Assembly (NCBI GenBank): GCA_036645955.1
Contig: JAVXND010000007.1
Span: forward strand, 9,795 to 73,794
From: Limiplasma sp036645955
GTDB taxonomy: Bacteria > Bacillota > Clostridia > Christensenellales > Aristaeellaceae
Direction of reading: 5' to 3'
Length of the DNA: 64,000 nucleotides
Shown: piece after piece, positions 1 through 7,565 of the stretch
Numbering within the stretch: position 1 is the first letter of the stretch
Layout of the letters: the number at the start of each line of letters is the position of its first letter
Notes under the pieces: generated by a model
Seen by the model: the letters and a program-made list of their open reading frames with translations, nothing else
Database searches by the model: none
Told to the model about the DNA's origin: nothing
Position numbers and translations under genes: made by a program

Positions 1-195
1 AACGGTTGCGCCTGCGCCTGCAAATTCCACAATGGGGGCGTACAACCCCACTGCGCTTAGGATCACGCCTGCCAGTATGTAGCACACCAAAATACGGGCG
101 GGCGTGATTTTGGTGCGCATGACCAGCCATTCACCAATCAAGCAAAAGGCTCCGCCGACCAAAAAAACTTTTGCATACAAGAAAAGCATCGTCAT
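1..195 (-). CDS. spoVAE: Stage V sporulation protein AE, SpoVAE (3' part cut by window edge)
   Basis: The first 65 residues of a small hydrophobic membrane protein read from the minus strand and run off the left edge. The N-terminus (MTMLFLYAKVFLVGGAFCLI) and the following GEWLVMRTKITPARILVCYI stretch match SpoVAE, part of the inner-membrane channel that moves dipicolinic acid into the forespore. The ATG at 195-193 overlaps the spoVAD stop as ATGA, so the two genes are translationally coupled. A second ATG two codons downstream is a less likely start. The C-terminus is not visible. Confidence 0.85.
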   Translation of the reverse strand, partial: MTMLFLYAKVFLVGGAFCLIGEWLVMRTKITPARILVCYILAGVILSAVGLYAPIVEFAGAGATV

Positions 196-1235
196 TGCTT
201 GCATCCTCCTACAGGGCTTTCCAGCACCACCGCATGTGCGACACCCGGAATGCTTTCGCCTTGCAGACTGCTGGTAAGGCTCATGAGTGCGCCTGTGGCC
301 ATAAACAGCACGCGTTTCCAGTCCCCGCGCTGTATACGCGGCAGGATATGGCCGTTGAGCACAGAGGCGCTACAGCCGCATCCACTGCCCCCTGCGTGCA
401 CATCCTGCGCATCACGGTTAAAAATCAACAGCCCGCAATCCACATATTTGCTTTCATCCAAGGGCATGTGCTGTTCGCGCATGAGCTGCAGCATCAGGTC
501 GTGACCCACCTGACCCAAATCACCTGTCACAATCAAATCATAATCAGCGGGGGTGGTTTGGGTATCTGCGAGCAGGGCAAGCAAAGTGTCTGCCGCCGCA
601 GGTGCCATGGCCGCGCCCATGTTGTTGGCATCCGAAATGCCAAGGTCAATCACGCGACCCATGCATATGCGAGCAATATGCGCAAGCGGCGGAACCTTTG
701 GGGTAACGCATAGCAAGGTAGCGCCTGCGCCTGTTACCGTCCACTGCGCGGTAGGGGTGCGCTGAGAGCCAAATTCCAGCGGATAGCGGTATTGCCGCTC
801 CGCTGTGCAAAAGTGACTGCTGGCCGCACAAACCACTTGCTCGGCATGTCCGCCATCCAACAGCATACCGCCTACACAAAGGCTTTCCGCCATTGTGGAG
901 CAAGCGCCATACAAACCAATAAAAGGGATGCCCAGCTCTCTTGCGGAAAAAGAGGCGGTGATGATTTGGTTGAGCAGGTCGCCCCCCAACAAAAACTGAA
1001 CATTTTCTGGCTTGGAGCCGCCTTTTTGAATGGCACAGGAAATGGCATCCAGATAGAGCTGTTTTTCAGCAAGCTCAAAGCTTTCCTGTCCATACAGCTC
1101 ATCCTTGGCCACAAGGTCAAAATCCGTGCCAAGCGGACCTTCCCCTTCCTTTTTGCCCACAAAGGCGGCGTTGCCGCACAGTGCGGGGCGCAGGGGCAAT
1201 TCAATGGTCTGCTGTCCGATTCGCTTATTTTGCAT
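192..1235 (-). CDS. spoVAD: Stage V sporulation protein AD, SpoVAD
   Basis: 347 residues, full length for SpoVAD, a soluble thiolase-fold protein of the SpoVA dipicolinic acid channel at the spore inner membrane. Family-typical stretches are visible, including GLYGACSTMAESL with the thiolase-like Cys and QWTVTGAGATLL in the middle. The start ATG (1235-1233) follows a GAGGTGA ribosome site about 8 bases upstream. It sits 21 bases after spoVAC and overlaps spoVAE by ATGA. In Bacillus the spoVA operon is transcribed by sigma-G in the forespore. Confidence 0.95.
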   Translation of the reverse strand: MQNKRIGQQTIELPLRPALCGNAAFVGKKEGEGPLGTDFDLVAKDELYGQESFELAEKQLYLDAISCAIQKGGSKPENVQFLLGGDLLNQIITASFSARELGIPFIGLYGACSTMAESLCVGGMLLDGGHAEQVVCAASSHFCTAERQYRYPLEFGSQRTPTAQWTVTGAGATLLCVTPKVPPLAHIARICMGRVIDLGISDANNMGAAMAPAAADTLLALLADTQTTPADYDLIVTGDLGQVGHDLMLQLMREQHMPLDESKYVDCGLLIFNRDAQDVHAGGSGCGCSASVLNGHILPRIQRGDWKRVLFMATGALMSLTSSLQGESIPGVAHAVVLESPVGGCKQ

Positions 1236-1256
1236 ATGGGTTCACCTCAACCGTTT

Positions 1257-1715
1257 TTACCTGAAAAAGAGCGCATAGACAATGCCGACCAAAACCGATG
1301 CGCCTACGCCATAAACCAATACGGGGCCGGCGATGGAAAACAGCTTTGCACCTAAGCCCAAAACCAAGCCTTCACGGCGAAACTCAAGCGCTGGTGAAAC
1401 CATGGCATTTGCAAAGCCTGTGATGGGCACAAACGAGCCTGCGCCCGCATATTGCCCGATTTTATCAAATACGCCGATGCCTGTGAGCACGGCTGTTAAA
1501 AACACCAGCACAATGGAGGAAAGACTGCCCGCATCACGTGCGGAAAGGTTGAGCAGCTTTGTGCCAACATCCATGACGGCTTGCCCCAGCACGCAGATGA
1601 AACCGCCCACCCAAAAGGCTTTGAATAAGCCCATGCCCAATTTGGAGGGGGGAGAGCATTGATCTGTGAGCTGGCTGTAATGCTGTGGGGTTGACTTCAC
1701 GCGCTGTTTATTCAT
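1257..1715 (-). CDS. spoVAC: Stage V sporulation protein AC, SpoVAC
   Basis: 152 residues with several hydrophobic segments and the family sequence FWVGGFICVLGQAVMD near the N-terminus. SpoVAC is the mechanosensitive-channel-like membrane subunit of the SpoVA dipicolinic acid transport system. A strong AAGGAGG site lies just before ATG 1715. The operon order spoVAC-AD-AE without spoVAA/AB is the usual clostridial form. The start codon overlaps the stop of a small upstream reading frame. Confidence 0.93.
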   Translation of the reverse strand: MNKQRVKSTPQHYSQLTDQCSPPSKLGMGLFKAFWVGGFICVLGQAVMDVGTKLLNLSARDAGSLSSIVLVFLTAVLTGIGVFDKIGQYAGAGSFVPITGFANAMVSPALEFRREGLVLGLGAKLFSIAGPVLVYGVGASVLVGIVYALFFR

Positions 1716-1848
1716 TCGACCCTCCTTCCGCGCACAAGGGGCGCTCCAAATGGGTTTGAGAGGCTGTTTTTACAAATATTTCGCGTTCGCCGGGTCGTGG
1801 GTGCGGCTGCATATCCGCAGGGATCATCTGCTGATGCTTGCTTTGCAT
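1708..1848 (-). CDS. Small hypothetical protein upstream of spoVAC
   Basis: A 46-residue reading frame beginning MQSKHQQMIPADMQ and ending CAEGGSNE. It has an AAGGAAG ribosome site about 9 bases before its ATG. Its TAA lies inside the first codons of spoVAC (ATGAATAA), an arrangement typical of coupled genes. It is hydrophilic with no membrane segment, and I recognise no family. It could be a real first gene of the spoVA operon or simply a translated leader; the spoVAC ribosome site lies inside its last codons. Confidence 0.4.
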   Translation of the reverse strand: MQSKHQQMIPADMQPHPRPGEREIFVKTASQTHLERPLCAEGGSNE

Positions 1849-1871
1849 ACAAAACACTTCCTTTGCACGAG

Positions 1872-1901
1872 AAGTATTGCATTTACTGAAGAAAAGTATG
1901 C
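1872..1901 (-). promoter_or_regulatory. Candidate sigma-G promoter of the spoVA operon
   Basis: On the minus strand GCATA (1901-1897) is followed after 18 bases by AATACTT (1878-1872). This fits the sigma-G pattern of GHATR and CATNHTA at two-mismatch level. It lies about 25 bases upstream of the small reading frame that precedes spoVAC. spoVA is sigma-G dependent in Bacillus; the assignment here is by pattern only. Confidence 0.4.
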
Positions 1902-1924
1902 AGGAGAGCGAACAACAAAAAGGC

Positions 1925-1953
1925 TTGAAATCAGATGCTTTTGCGCATATAAT
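1925..1953 (+). promoter_or_regulatory. Sigma-A promoter of the GH31 gene
   Basis: TTGAAA (1925-1930), a 17-base spacer and TATAAT (1948-1953). The predicted transcript start is near 1960, so the dispersed element at 1961 lies at or just after +1. Confidence 0.7.
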
Positions 1954-1960
1954 CATACAC

Positions 1961-2018
1961 AGGGCGACAAAAGCACATTTTTACATTGCGCAATACTGCC
2001 CATTGTGCTGGTTTCCTT
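1961..2018 (+). repeat. Dispersed leader element, copy 1
   Basis: Contains CAAAAGCACATTTT (1968-1981), 11 bases, then ATACTGCCCATTG (1993-2005), followed by TGCTGGTTTCCTT. The core and its spacing recur at 7357-7394 (+), 7417-7454 (-) and 11162-11199 (+). The downstream extension CATTGTGCTRGTTTCCTT is shared with the minus-strand copy near 7404-7421. It begins where the GH31 transcript should start. Function unknown. Confidence 0.75.
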
Positions 2019-2069
2019 ATCAATCATTTCACGGAGCCTTGAAAGGAACAAGGAGAATGGGAGCTGTTT

Positions 2070-4319
2070 ATGAAGTTTACCAATGGATATTGGCTGATTC
2101 GCCCCGAGTTTGAAATGAATTATGCGGTGGAATTGTTTGACAATGAAAAATCCGCGCACAGCCTTACCCTGCTGGCCGCTACAAAGCACATAGAGGGGCG
2201 GGGCGATAGCTTAAACAAAGCAACGCTTTCCGTCACCATTACCGCCCCAGCCAGAGACGTTTTGCGTGTAAAGCTTGTGCATCACAAGGGCGTAAAGGCG
2301 CGCGGACCTTATTTTGAAACCAATGCAGAGGAAACGGTTCCCTGTGTGACGGAAAACGAGCAAAATCTTTGCTTTTGCAACGGCCGCCTCTGCGCCAAAA
2401 TAAGCAAGCAGGAAAACGGCTGGGGCATTGCCTTTGAAAAGGATGGCGCGTTGCTTACCAGCAGTGGCTTTCATGGCATGGCGCACGCATACAACCGCCT
2501 GACGCAGAAAACCTACGTGATGGATTCCCTGTCGCTTGATGCAGGCGAACGTGTATATGGCTTGGGTGAGCGGTTTACAGACTATGTCAAAAACGGACAG
2601 GCTGTGGACATGTGGAACGCAGACGGCGGTACGGCCAGTGAGCTGGCTTATAAAAATGTGCCCTTTTACATGACCAACAGGGGCTACGGCGTTTTTGTGG
2701 AGGATTGCTCGGATGTTTCCTTTGAGGTAGCCTCTGAAAAGGTGGAAAGGGTTCAATTTTCACTGGAAGGGGAAAGCTTGGTTTACGATCTGATTTGCGG
2801 GGATACCCCCAAAGCGATTTTGGAGCGCTACACCTTTTTAACGGGTCGCCCTGCATTGCCGCCTGCATGGTCCTTTGGGTTGTGGCTTACAACCAGCTTT
2901 ACCACGGATTACGACGAAAAAACCGTGCGCTCCTTACTGCTGGATGGCATGCTCAAACGAAAAATCCCCCTGCATGTATTTCACTTTGATTGCTTTTGGA
3001 TGAAGGGCTTTCATTGGTGCGATTTTATTTGGAACCGCGATGTGTTCCCCGACCCCCAAGGCATGCTCGGCAGGCTTCATGAGGATGGACTGCGTATTTG
3101 TGTATGGATCAATCCATATATTGCGCAGGAAAGCTCCCTCTTTGACGAAGCCATGGAAAAAGGGTATTTGCTCACGCGTGAAAATGGGGATGTTTGGCAG
3201 ACGGATCTATGGCAAGCGGGCATGGGCATTGTGGACTTTACAAACCCGATGGCCGCCGGCTGGTATGCAAAATTGCTGGAGAACATTCTGGATATGGGCG
3301 TAGATTGCTTCAAAACCGATTTTGGCGAGCGGATCCCCGTTCGGGATATTCATTATCATGATGGAAGCGATCCGCTTAAAATGCACAACTACTATGCACA
3401 GCTCTATAACAAGGTGGTGTTTGAACTGCTTGAGAAAAAGCGCGGCGCAGGGGAAGCGGTGCTCTTTGCGCGTTCTGCTACGGCGGGCGGACAGCAGTTT
3501 CCATGCCACTGGGGCGGCGACAATAGCGCCACCTATATCTCCATGGCTGAAACACTGCGTGCGGGGTTAAGCCTTGCGCACAGCGGATTTGCGTTTTGGA
3601 GCCATGACATTTCTGGGTTTGAGCAAACGGCACCTGCGGATGTGTATAAGCGCTGGACGGCCTTTGGCCTGCTATCCTCTCACAGCAGATTGCATGGCTC
3701 CACCAGCTACCGCGTGCCTTGGCTGTTTGGTGAGGAAGCCTGCGAGGTAATGCGGCGCTTTGTTTGCCTTAAATGCAAGCTCATGCCCTACCTTTATGCG
3801 GCGGCGGCGGAGGCGCATGAAGCGGGTACCCCCGTGCTTCGCCCCATGATGTTTGAATTTCCCCAAGACATTGCCTGCGAAACCACGGATTTGCAATATA
3901 TGCTGGGAGAACGTTTGCTCATAGCGCCCATTTTTCACGAATCCGGAGAAGTGAATTATTACCTGCCCAAAGGCAGGTGGACAAATTTATTCACGGGTAA
4001 AGTGGCGGAGGGCTGTGGCTACACGAAAGAAAAGCATGATTTTATGAGCCTGCCGCTGATGGTGAGGGAAAACACAATTTTACCCATTGGCGCCAATGCG
4101 GAGCATCCGGATTACGACTATGCGGACGGCATTACACTGCATGTTTACGAGCCTGGGCAGGGGCAAGCTCTACAGGTGAACATACCCAACCTTGCGGGGC
4201 AAATCGCCGCGACCTTTACGCTGACGGTTACCGCAGAGCAGGTAGAAGTACAAACCAACAGCCAAAAGCCTTATAGCGTCATTTTACACCGCGATGGAGT
4301 GGAAAAACGCCTGATTTAG
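2070..4319 (+). CDS. Alpha-xylosidase, glycoside hydrolase family 31 (YicI-like)
   Basis: 749 residues, close to YicI-type enzymes, which remove alpha-linked xylose from the non-reducing end of xyloglucan-type oligosaccharides with retention of configuration. It has an N-terminal beta domain (about 1-240), a TIM barrel (about 250-600) and C-terminal beta domains. The nucleophile is D417 in CFKTDFGERIP and the acid/base is D484 in HWGGD. The KTDFGERIP form is typical of alpha-xylosidases rather than alpha-glucosidases. No signal peptide is visible, so it probably acts in the cytoplasm. It is a single gene with its own promoter and an AAGGAG site upstream. Alpha-glucosidase activity remains possible. 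Confidence 0.88.
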   Translation: MKFTNGYWLIRPEFEMNYAVELFDNEKSAHSLTLLAATKHIEGRGDSLNKATLSVTITAPARDVLRVKLVHHKGVKARGPYFETNAEETVPCVTENEQNLCFCNGRLCAKISKQENGWGIAFEKDGALLTSSGFHGMAHAYNRLTQKTYVMDSLSLDAGERVYGLGERFTDYVKNGQAVDMWNADGGTASELAYKNVPFYMTNRGYGVFVEDCSDVSFEVASEKVERVQFSLEGESLVYDLICGDTPKAILERYTFLTGRPALPPAWSFGLWLTTSFTTDYDEKTVRSLLLDGMLKRKIPLHVFHFDCFWMKGFHWCDFIWNRDVFPDPQGMLGRLHEDGLRICVWINPYIAQESSLFDEAMEKGYLLTRENGDVWQTDLWQAGMGIVDFTNPMAAGWYAKLLENILDMGVDCFKTDFGERIPVRDIHYHDGSDPLKMHNYYAQLYNKVVFELLEKKRGAGEAVLFARSATAGGQQFPCHWGGDNSATYISMAETLRAGLSLAHSGFAFWSHDISGFEQTAPADVYKRWTAFGLLSSHSRLHGSTSYRVPWLFGEEACEVMRRFVCLKCKLMPYLYAAAAEAHEAGTPVLRPMMFEFPQDIACETTDLQYMLGERLLIAPIFHESGEVNYYLPKGRWTNLFTGKVAEGCGYTKEKHDFMSLPLMVRENTILPIGANAEHPDYDYADGITLHVYEPGQGQALQVNIPNLAGQIAATFTLTVTAEQVEVQTNSQKPYSVILHRDGVEKRLI

Positions 4320-4382
4320 GCAGGCATACCCAAGGGGTGGTAGAATTGACTGGCTGAAATGTCGAAAATCTTTGCGAAGCGC

Positions 4383-4411
4383 TTGACAGCCGTGCTTCTG
4401 ATTAGTATACT
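4383..4411 (+). promoter_or_regulatory. Sigma-A promoter of the rpmH operon
   Basis: TTGACA (4383-4388), 17 bases, TATACT (4406-4411). It is near consensus and suits a highly expressed ribosomal protein operon. The leader runs about 78 bases to rpmH. Confidence 0.85.
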
Positions 4412-4495
4412 AAGATGGTTGTTTTGTGGTATTCTGCGCGTTGCAATGGCAACGGCGCAACACCATAGATTTTGAAACTGCAAGGAGTGTTACAG

Positions 4496-4630
4496 ATGTT
4501 CCGTACCTACCAGCCTAAGAAGTGTCAGCGCAGCAAAGTGCACGGCTTCCGCGCTCGCATGTCTACAAAAAATGGCCGCCGTGTGCTGGCCGCTCGCCGT
4601 CGTCGCGGCCGCAAGGTGCTCAGCGCTTGA
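4496..4630 (+). CDS. rpmH: 50S ribosomal protein L34
   Basis: 44 residues beginning MFRTYQPKKCQRSKVHGFRA and ending in an Arg/Lys-rich tail (ARRRRGRKVLSA), the normal length and pattern of bL34. GGAG (4483-4486) precedes ATG 4496. It is followed by rnpA in the conserved bacterial order. The preceding gene is a GH31 hydrolase on the same strand, where dnaA (usually divergent) is normally found. Confidence 0.97.
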   Translation: MFRTYQPKKCQRSKVHGFRARMSTKNGRRVLAARRRRGRKVLSA

Positions 4631-4757
4631 GCAACCCTTGCACAGGCTTCAAAGTGAAATTGGATGAGCCCGCCCCATTTCTTGATATCGGGTGAAGTGG
4701 GTGCGGGCTTTTCCGATATCTTTCCCAAATTTTTTGCGAAGGGACGATGGCAAAGAC

Positions 4758-5117
4758 TTGCAGCACCAAAACCGTTTGGGCCCTAACAGGCAGTTTAGCT
4801 ATGTTTACCGCCGTGGTAAAAGGGCATCGTGCAAGGACTTAACTTTGCTGTATGTGCGTAACAACCAAAAGCGTATAGGCTTTTCGGTGAGCAAGAAGGT
4901 TGGCGTGGCCGTGGTGCGCAACCGCACCAAACGCCGCCTGCGTGAGTGCATTCGTCCGCTGTTGCCTGAAATGAAAAATGGATTGTATGTATTTGTGGCA
5001 CGCCCGTCTGCCGCAGAATGCACGTTTTTAGAGCTTCGCGCCCAAGTGAAGGCGCTGCTTAAAAAACTGGAAACCGCAAAGCCCTCGGGTGATGGCATGG
5101 GAGCGAAACGTACATGA
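4758..5117 (+). CDS. rnpA: Ribonuclease P protein component
   Basis: 119 residues from a TTG start. RnpA is the protein subunit of RNase P, which removes 5' leaders from tRNA precursors. It shows the NRLGPNRQFSYVYRRGK N-terminus and the RNRTKRRLRE signature (RNR motif). The upstream in-frame ATG at 4692 would add 22 residues with no family match. TTG 4758 gives the usual length and sequence beginning, though the AAGGG site is rather far (about 14 bases). The stop overlaps yidD as ATGA. Confidence 0.93.
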   Translation: MQHQNRLGPNRQFSYVYRRGKRASCKDLTLLYVRNNQKRIGFSVSKKVGVAVVRNRTKRRLRECIRPLLPEMKNGLYVFVARPSAAECTFLELRAQVKALLKKLETAKPSGDGMGAKRT

Positions 5118-5353
5118 AGCAGCTGCTGCTGGCTCTCATTGGCTTCTATCGGCGCAGCATCAGCCCGCACACGCCGCCGAGCTGTCGCTTTCTACCAACC
5201 TGTTCGCAATATGCGATAACGGCTATTGAGCGCTTTGGCGCTTGGAAGGGCGGCGGACTGGCTCTTTGGCGCATCCTGCGATGCAATCCGTTTTGCAAGG
5301 GTGGCTATGATCCAGTTCCTGAGGACCCGCATACCACAATAAGAAGGGAATAA
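5114..5353 (+). CDS. yidD: Membrane protein insertion efficiency factor YidD
   Basis: 79 residues with the family signature RRSISPHTPPSCRFLPTCSQYA and the downstream GGGLALWRILRCNPF. YidD is a small membrane-associated protein that helps YidC/Sec-dependent insertion. The C..C..Y core Cys residues are present. It overlaps rnpA by four bases and is five bases before yidC, so all are co-transcribed from the rpmH promoter. Confidence 0.95.
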   Translation: MKQLLLALIGFYRRSISPHTPPSCRFLPTCSQYAITAIERFGAWKGGGLALWRILRCNPFCKGGYDPVPEDPHTTIRRE

Positions 5354-5358
5354 CCTCA

Positions 5359-6342
5359 ATGAATGAATTTCTTGCCAGTGTTTTGAGCGGTATCAATTCC
5401 GTAATTGGAAACTACGGTTGGTCCATGGTTGTTTTTACCATTCTGATTAAGGCGTTGCTAATCCCCATGGATTACAAGAGCCGCAAGAGCATGCGCCGCA
5501 TGAGCGCCTTGGCGCCCCAAACGGCAAAGCTTCAAAAAAAATATGCCAACGATAAAGAAAAGCTGAACCAAAAAACCGCCGAGCTTTATCGCAAAGAAAA
5601 AATCAACCCCATGAGCGGCTGTGTGCCAATGCTGATTTCCATGCCTATCTTATTCATTATGTTCGCCGCCATGCGCATCATTGCCAACACCGAGCTTGCA
5701 AAGCAAGCCATTGATTTGCTGGTAACAGGCGTGCCCACCAACGAAGGCTGGCTATGGGTAAAGAACATTTGGATGCCAGACAGCCCCTTCAATGCTGTGA
5801 TCGCCGATGCGGCGAACCTGCGCCTGATTCCTGCTGACATTTGGGCAAAGGTATTTACGGCGCTACAGCCAGACCAAATTGCAAAGCTTGCCACGCTCAA
5901 CCTAAACGCTGCCACCATCAATGGTGAAGCTGTGTTTGCGGCATTGCAGAATTTGCCCAACTACGCGCAGGAAACAGCGCTTTGGGGTGTTATGCCCTCT
6001 GTGAACCTGATTTTCTTTAACTTGAAGATCTACGCCAACAACAACGGCTGGTTTATTCTCCCGATTTTGGCCGCTGTAACCCAATTCCTGATGACAATCA
6101 CTCAGCCTCAGCCAGCCGCTACCCCCGATGCAAATGGCCAGCAAGCAGGCATGAGCAAAATGATGAAGTACTTCTTCCCGCTGTTTTCGCTCTACATCTG
6201 CTCCAGCTACAACGCCGCCTTCTCACTGTATTGGGTGGTGTCCAACGTATTTGCATGGGTGGAGGGCATTGTGCTTAACAAGATGTTTGATGCCAAGGAA
6301 GCGGCGGCGGAGATGTCCATAGGGGAGGGAACATTAAAATGA
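5359..6342 (+). CDS. yidC: Membrane protein insertase YidC/Oxa1 family
   Basis: 327 residues. It has an Oxa1/YidC core with an N-terminal membrane segment (GNYGWSMVVFTILIKALLIP), the cytoplasmic hairpin region rich in Lys (KLQKKYANDKEKLNQKTAEL) and three or more later membrane segments ending FSLYWVVSNVFAWVEG. It inserts proteins into the cytoplasmic membrane with or without SecYEG. The region between the first core helices (about 110-200) is longer than in Bacillus SpoIIIJ. No lipoprotein-type Cys is seen at the N-terminus. It overlaps jag by ATGA. Confidence 0.93.
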   Translation: MNEFLASVLSGINSVIGNYGWSMVVFTILIKALLIPMDYKSRKSMRRMSALAPQTAKLQKKYANDKEKLNQKTAELYRKEKINPMSGCVPMLISMPILFIMFAAMRIIANTELAKQAIDLLVTGVPTNEGWLWVKNIWMPDSPFNAVIADAANLRLIPADIWAKVFTALQPDQIAKLATLNLNAATINGEAVFAALQNLPNYAQETALWGVMPSVNLIFFNLKIYANNNGWFILPILAAVTQFLMTITQPQPAATPDANGQQAGMSKMMKYFFPLFSLYICSSYNAAFSLYWVVSNVFAWVEGIVLNKMFDAKEAAAEMSIGEGTLK

Positions 6343-7211
6343 GGTCTGTTCAATCCAGTGCCAAAACCATGGAGGATGCTGTAACGCAGGGCTTAGAAAA
6401 ACTTGGCGTGTCTTTTGCGGATGTGAAAATCGACATCCTAGACGAGGGCAGCAAGGGCTTTTTGGGACTGCTTGGCGGCAAACCTGTGGTGGTGCGTTTA
6501 ACGGTTCGCGAGGATGTAGAGGAGCAGGATGTGCTTTCTGCAATCGCTCTGAACGAGGCTGTTGAAACACCTGAGAAAACCAACGCCAAAAAAGCCGAAA
6601 AAACCAAACAGCTGGCGCGTGAAAAAGCCGCCAAAGCAGTCAGCGCCCCCAAAGGCGAAAAAACTGCAACGGCTGAAAAAACAGCCAAGCCCACAATTGC
6701 CGCAAAGCCGGCAAGCAATGACAAGCCCGTTGCGGTCAAGCCTGCCGTATTATGCGATGCAGGAACCATTGACAGCAAAGCACAGCAGTTCTTAATGAAC
6801 GTGACCAAGCTGATGGGCGTAGAAGTTTCTGTCAACGTAAGGCGCGACGAAGAAGGCAACATGCGCGTGGATATGTTTGGCGATACGCTGGGCATATTGA
6901 TTGGCCGCCGCGGAGAAACGCTGGATGCGCTTCAATACCTCACCAGCCTGTACATCAATCGCGGACAAGACGAATACACCCGCGTAACGTTGGATACGGA
7001 AAACTATCGTTCCAAGCGTGAGGAAGCACTGACAAGATTGGCTAACCGCATGGCAAACCGCGCCGTTAAAACAGGGCGCAAGGTGGTTATGGAGCCAATG
7101 AACCCTTACGAGCGCCGCATATTGCATAGCGCGTTGCAGCAAAACGATGCGGTAACTACGCACAGTGAAGGCGACGAGCCAAACCGTCATGTGGTTATTA
7201 CGCTGAAATAG
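6339..7211 (+). CDS. jag: RNA-binding protein Jag/KhpB
   Basis: 290 residues in three parts. A Jag_N domain (about 1-60) contains GSKGFLGLLGGKP. An Ala/Lys-rich charged linker follows (about 70-140). A KH domain carries LIGRRGETLDALQYL, and a C-terminal R3H domain carries RLANRMANRA and NPYERRILHSAL. KhpB binds RNA with KhpA and affects division and envelope gene expression. It is the last gene of the rpmH operon and is followed by a strong terminator; mnmE/mnmG do not follow as they do in many genomes. Confidence 0.93.
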   Translation: MRSVQSSAKTMEDAVTQGLEKLGVSFADVKIDILDEGSKGFLGLLGGKPVVVRLTVREDVEEQDVLSAIALNEAVETPEKTNAKKAEKTKQLAREKAAKAVSAPKGEKTATAEKTAKPTIAAKPASNDKPVAVKPAVLCDAGTIDSKAQQFLMNVTKLMGVEVSVNVRRDEEGNMRVDMFGDTLGILIGRRGETLDALQYLTSLYINRGQDEYTRVTLDTENYRSKREEALTRLANRMANRAVKTGRKVVMEPMNPYERRILHSALQQNDAVTTHSEGDEPNRHVVITLK

Positions 7212-7221
7212 GGATTTGCAA

Positions 7222-7256
7222 ATACCGCCGCGCTTAAAAGCACGGCGGTATTTTTT
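7222..7256 (+). terminator. Rho-independent terminator after jag
   Basis: Stem ATACCGCCG (7222-7230) pairs with CGGCGGTAT (7243-7251), followed by a run of T. It ends the rpmH-jag operon. Confidence 0.9.
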
Positions 7257-7307
7257 CGGAATCTAAATGATAAATGCAACAGATTAAGGCAACATTGCAT
7301 CCAAACC

Positions 7308-7336
7308 TTGTGCATGATTCGGCAATGTGTTATAAT
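7308..7336 (+). promoter_or_regulatory. Sigma-A promoter of rex
   Basis: TTGTGC (7308-7313), 17 bases, TATAAT (7331-7336). The leader to rex is about 220 bases and contains the inverted pair of dispersed elements. No separate gene is seen in 7212-7565. Confidence 0.6.
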
Positions 7337-7351
7337 TCAATGGATGGTACG

Positions 7352-7400
7352 GATATCAAAAACACATTTTGGTAGAATGCAGCACCACCCATTGTACAAT
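7352..7400 (+). repeat. Dispersed leader element, copy 2 (left arm of rex-leader hairpin)
   Basis: CAAAAACACATTTT (7357-7370), 11 bases, GCACCACCCATTG (7382-7394). It has the same core and spacing as the copies at 1961 and 11154. It pairs with copy 3 just downstream. Confidence 0.75.
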
Positions 7401-7403
7401 CAA

Positions 7404-7461
7404 AAGGAAACTAGCACAATGAGTGGTACACAACAAGGTGAAAATGTGCTTTTGTCACCCT
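7404..7461 (-). repeat. Dispersed leader element, copy 3 (inverted; right arm of rex-leader hairpin)
   Basis: Read on the minus strand: AGGGTGACAAAAGCACATTTT, 11 bases, GTACCACTCATTG, TGCTAGTTTCCTT. On the plus strand it is complementary to copy 2: 13 of 14 bases in the outer block and 11 of 12 in the inner block. The transcript between 7357 and 7454 can therefore fold into one long, interrupted hairpin. Confidence 0.75.
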
Positions 7462-7565
7462 AACCATGAATCACGATTGGTGAATGATTTCTGCGGCTGA
7501 TTGTGTTCAGCCGCAGTTTTGAGTGTGCACAAGACAGTAATGTTAGGAATGGGGGAGCGTTATTT

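Noticed and set aside
192..1355. Long plus-strand frames antisense to spoVAD
   Set aside because: They are in the shadow of a clear SpoVAD gene, lack ribosome sites and show no family match.
4320..4495. Replication origin next to rpmH
   Set aside because: No DnaA-box cluster, AT-rich unwinding region or dnaA gene is present.
6350..6895. 181-codon minus-strand frame over jag, rich in Ser/Thr/Ala
   Set aside because: Antisense of the Ala/Lys-rich linker and KH domain; composition is a by-product of the real frame.
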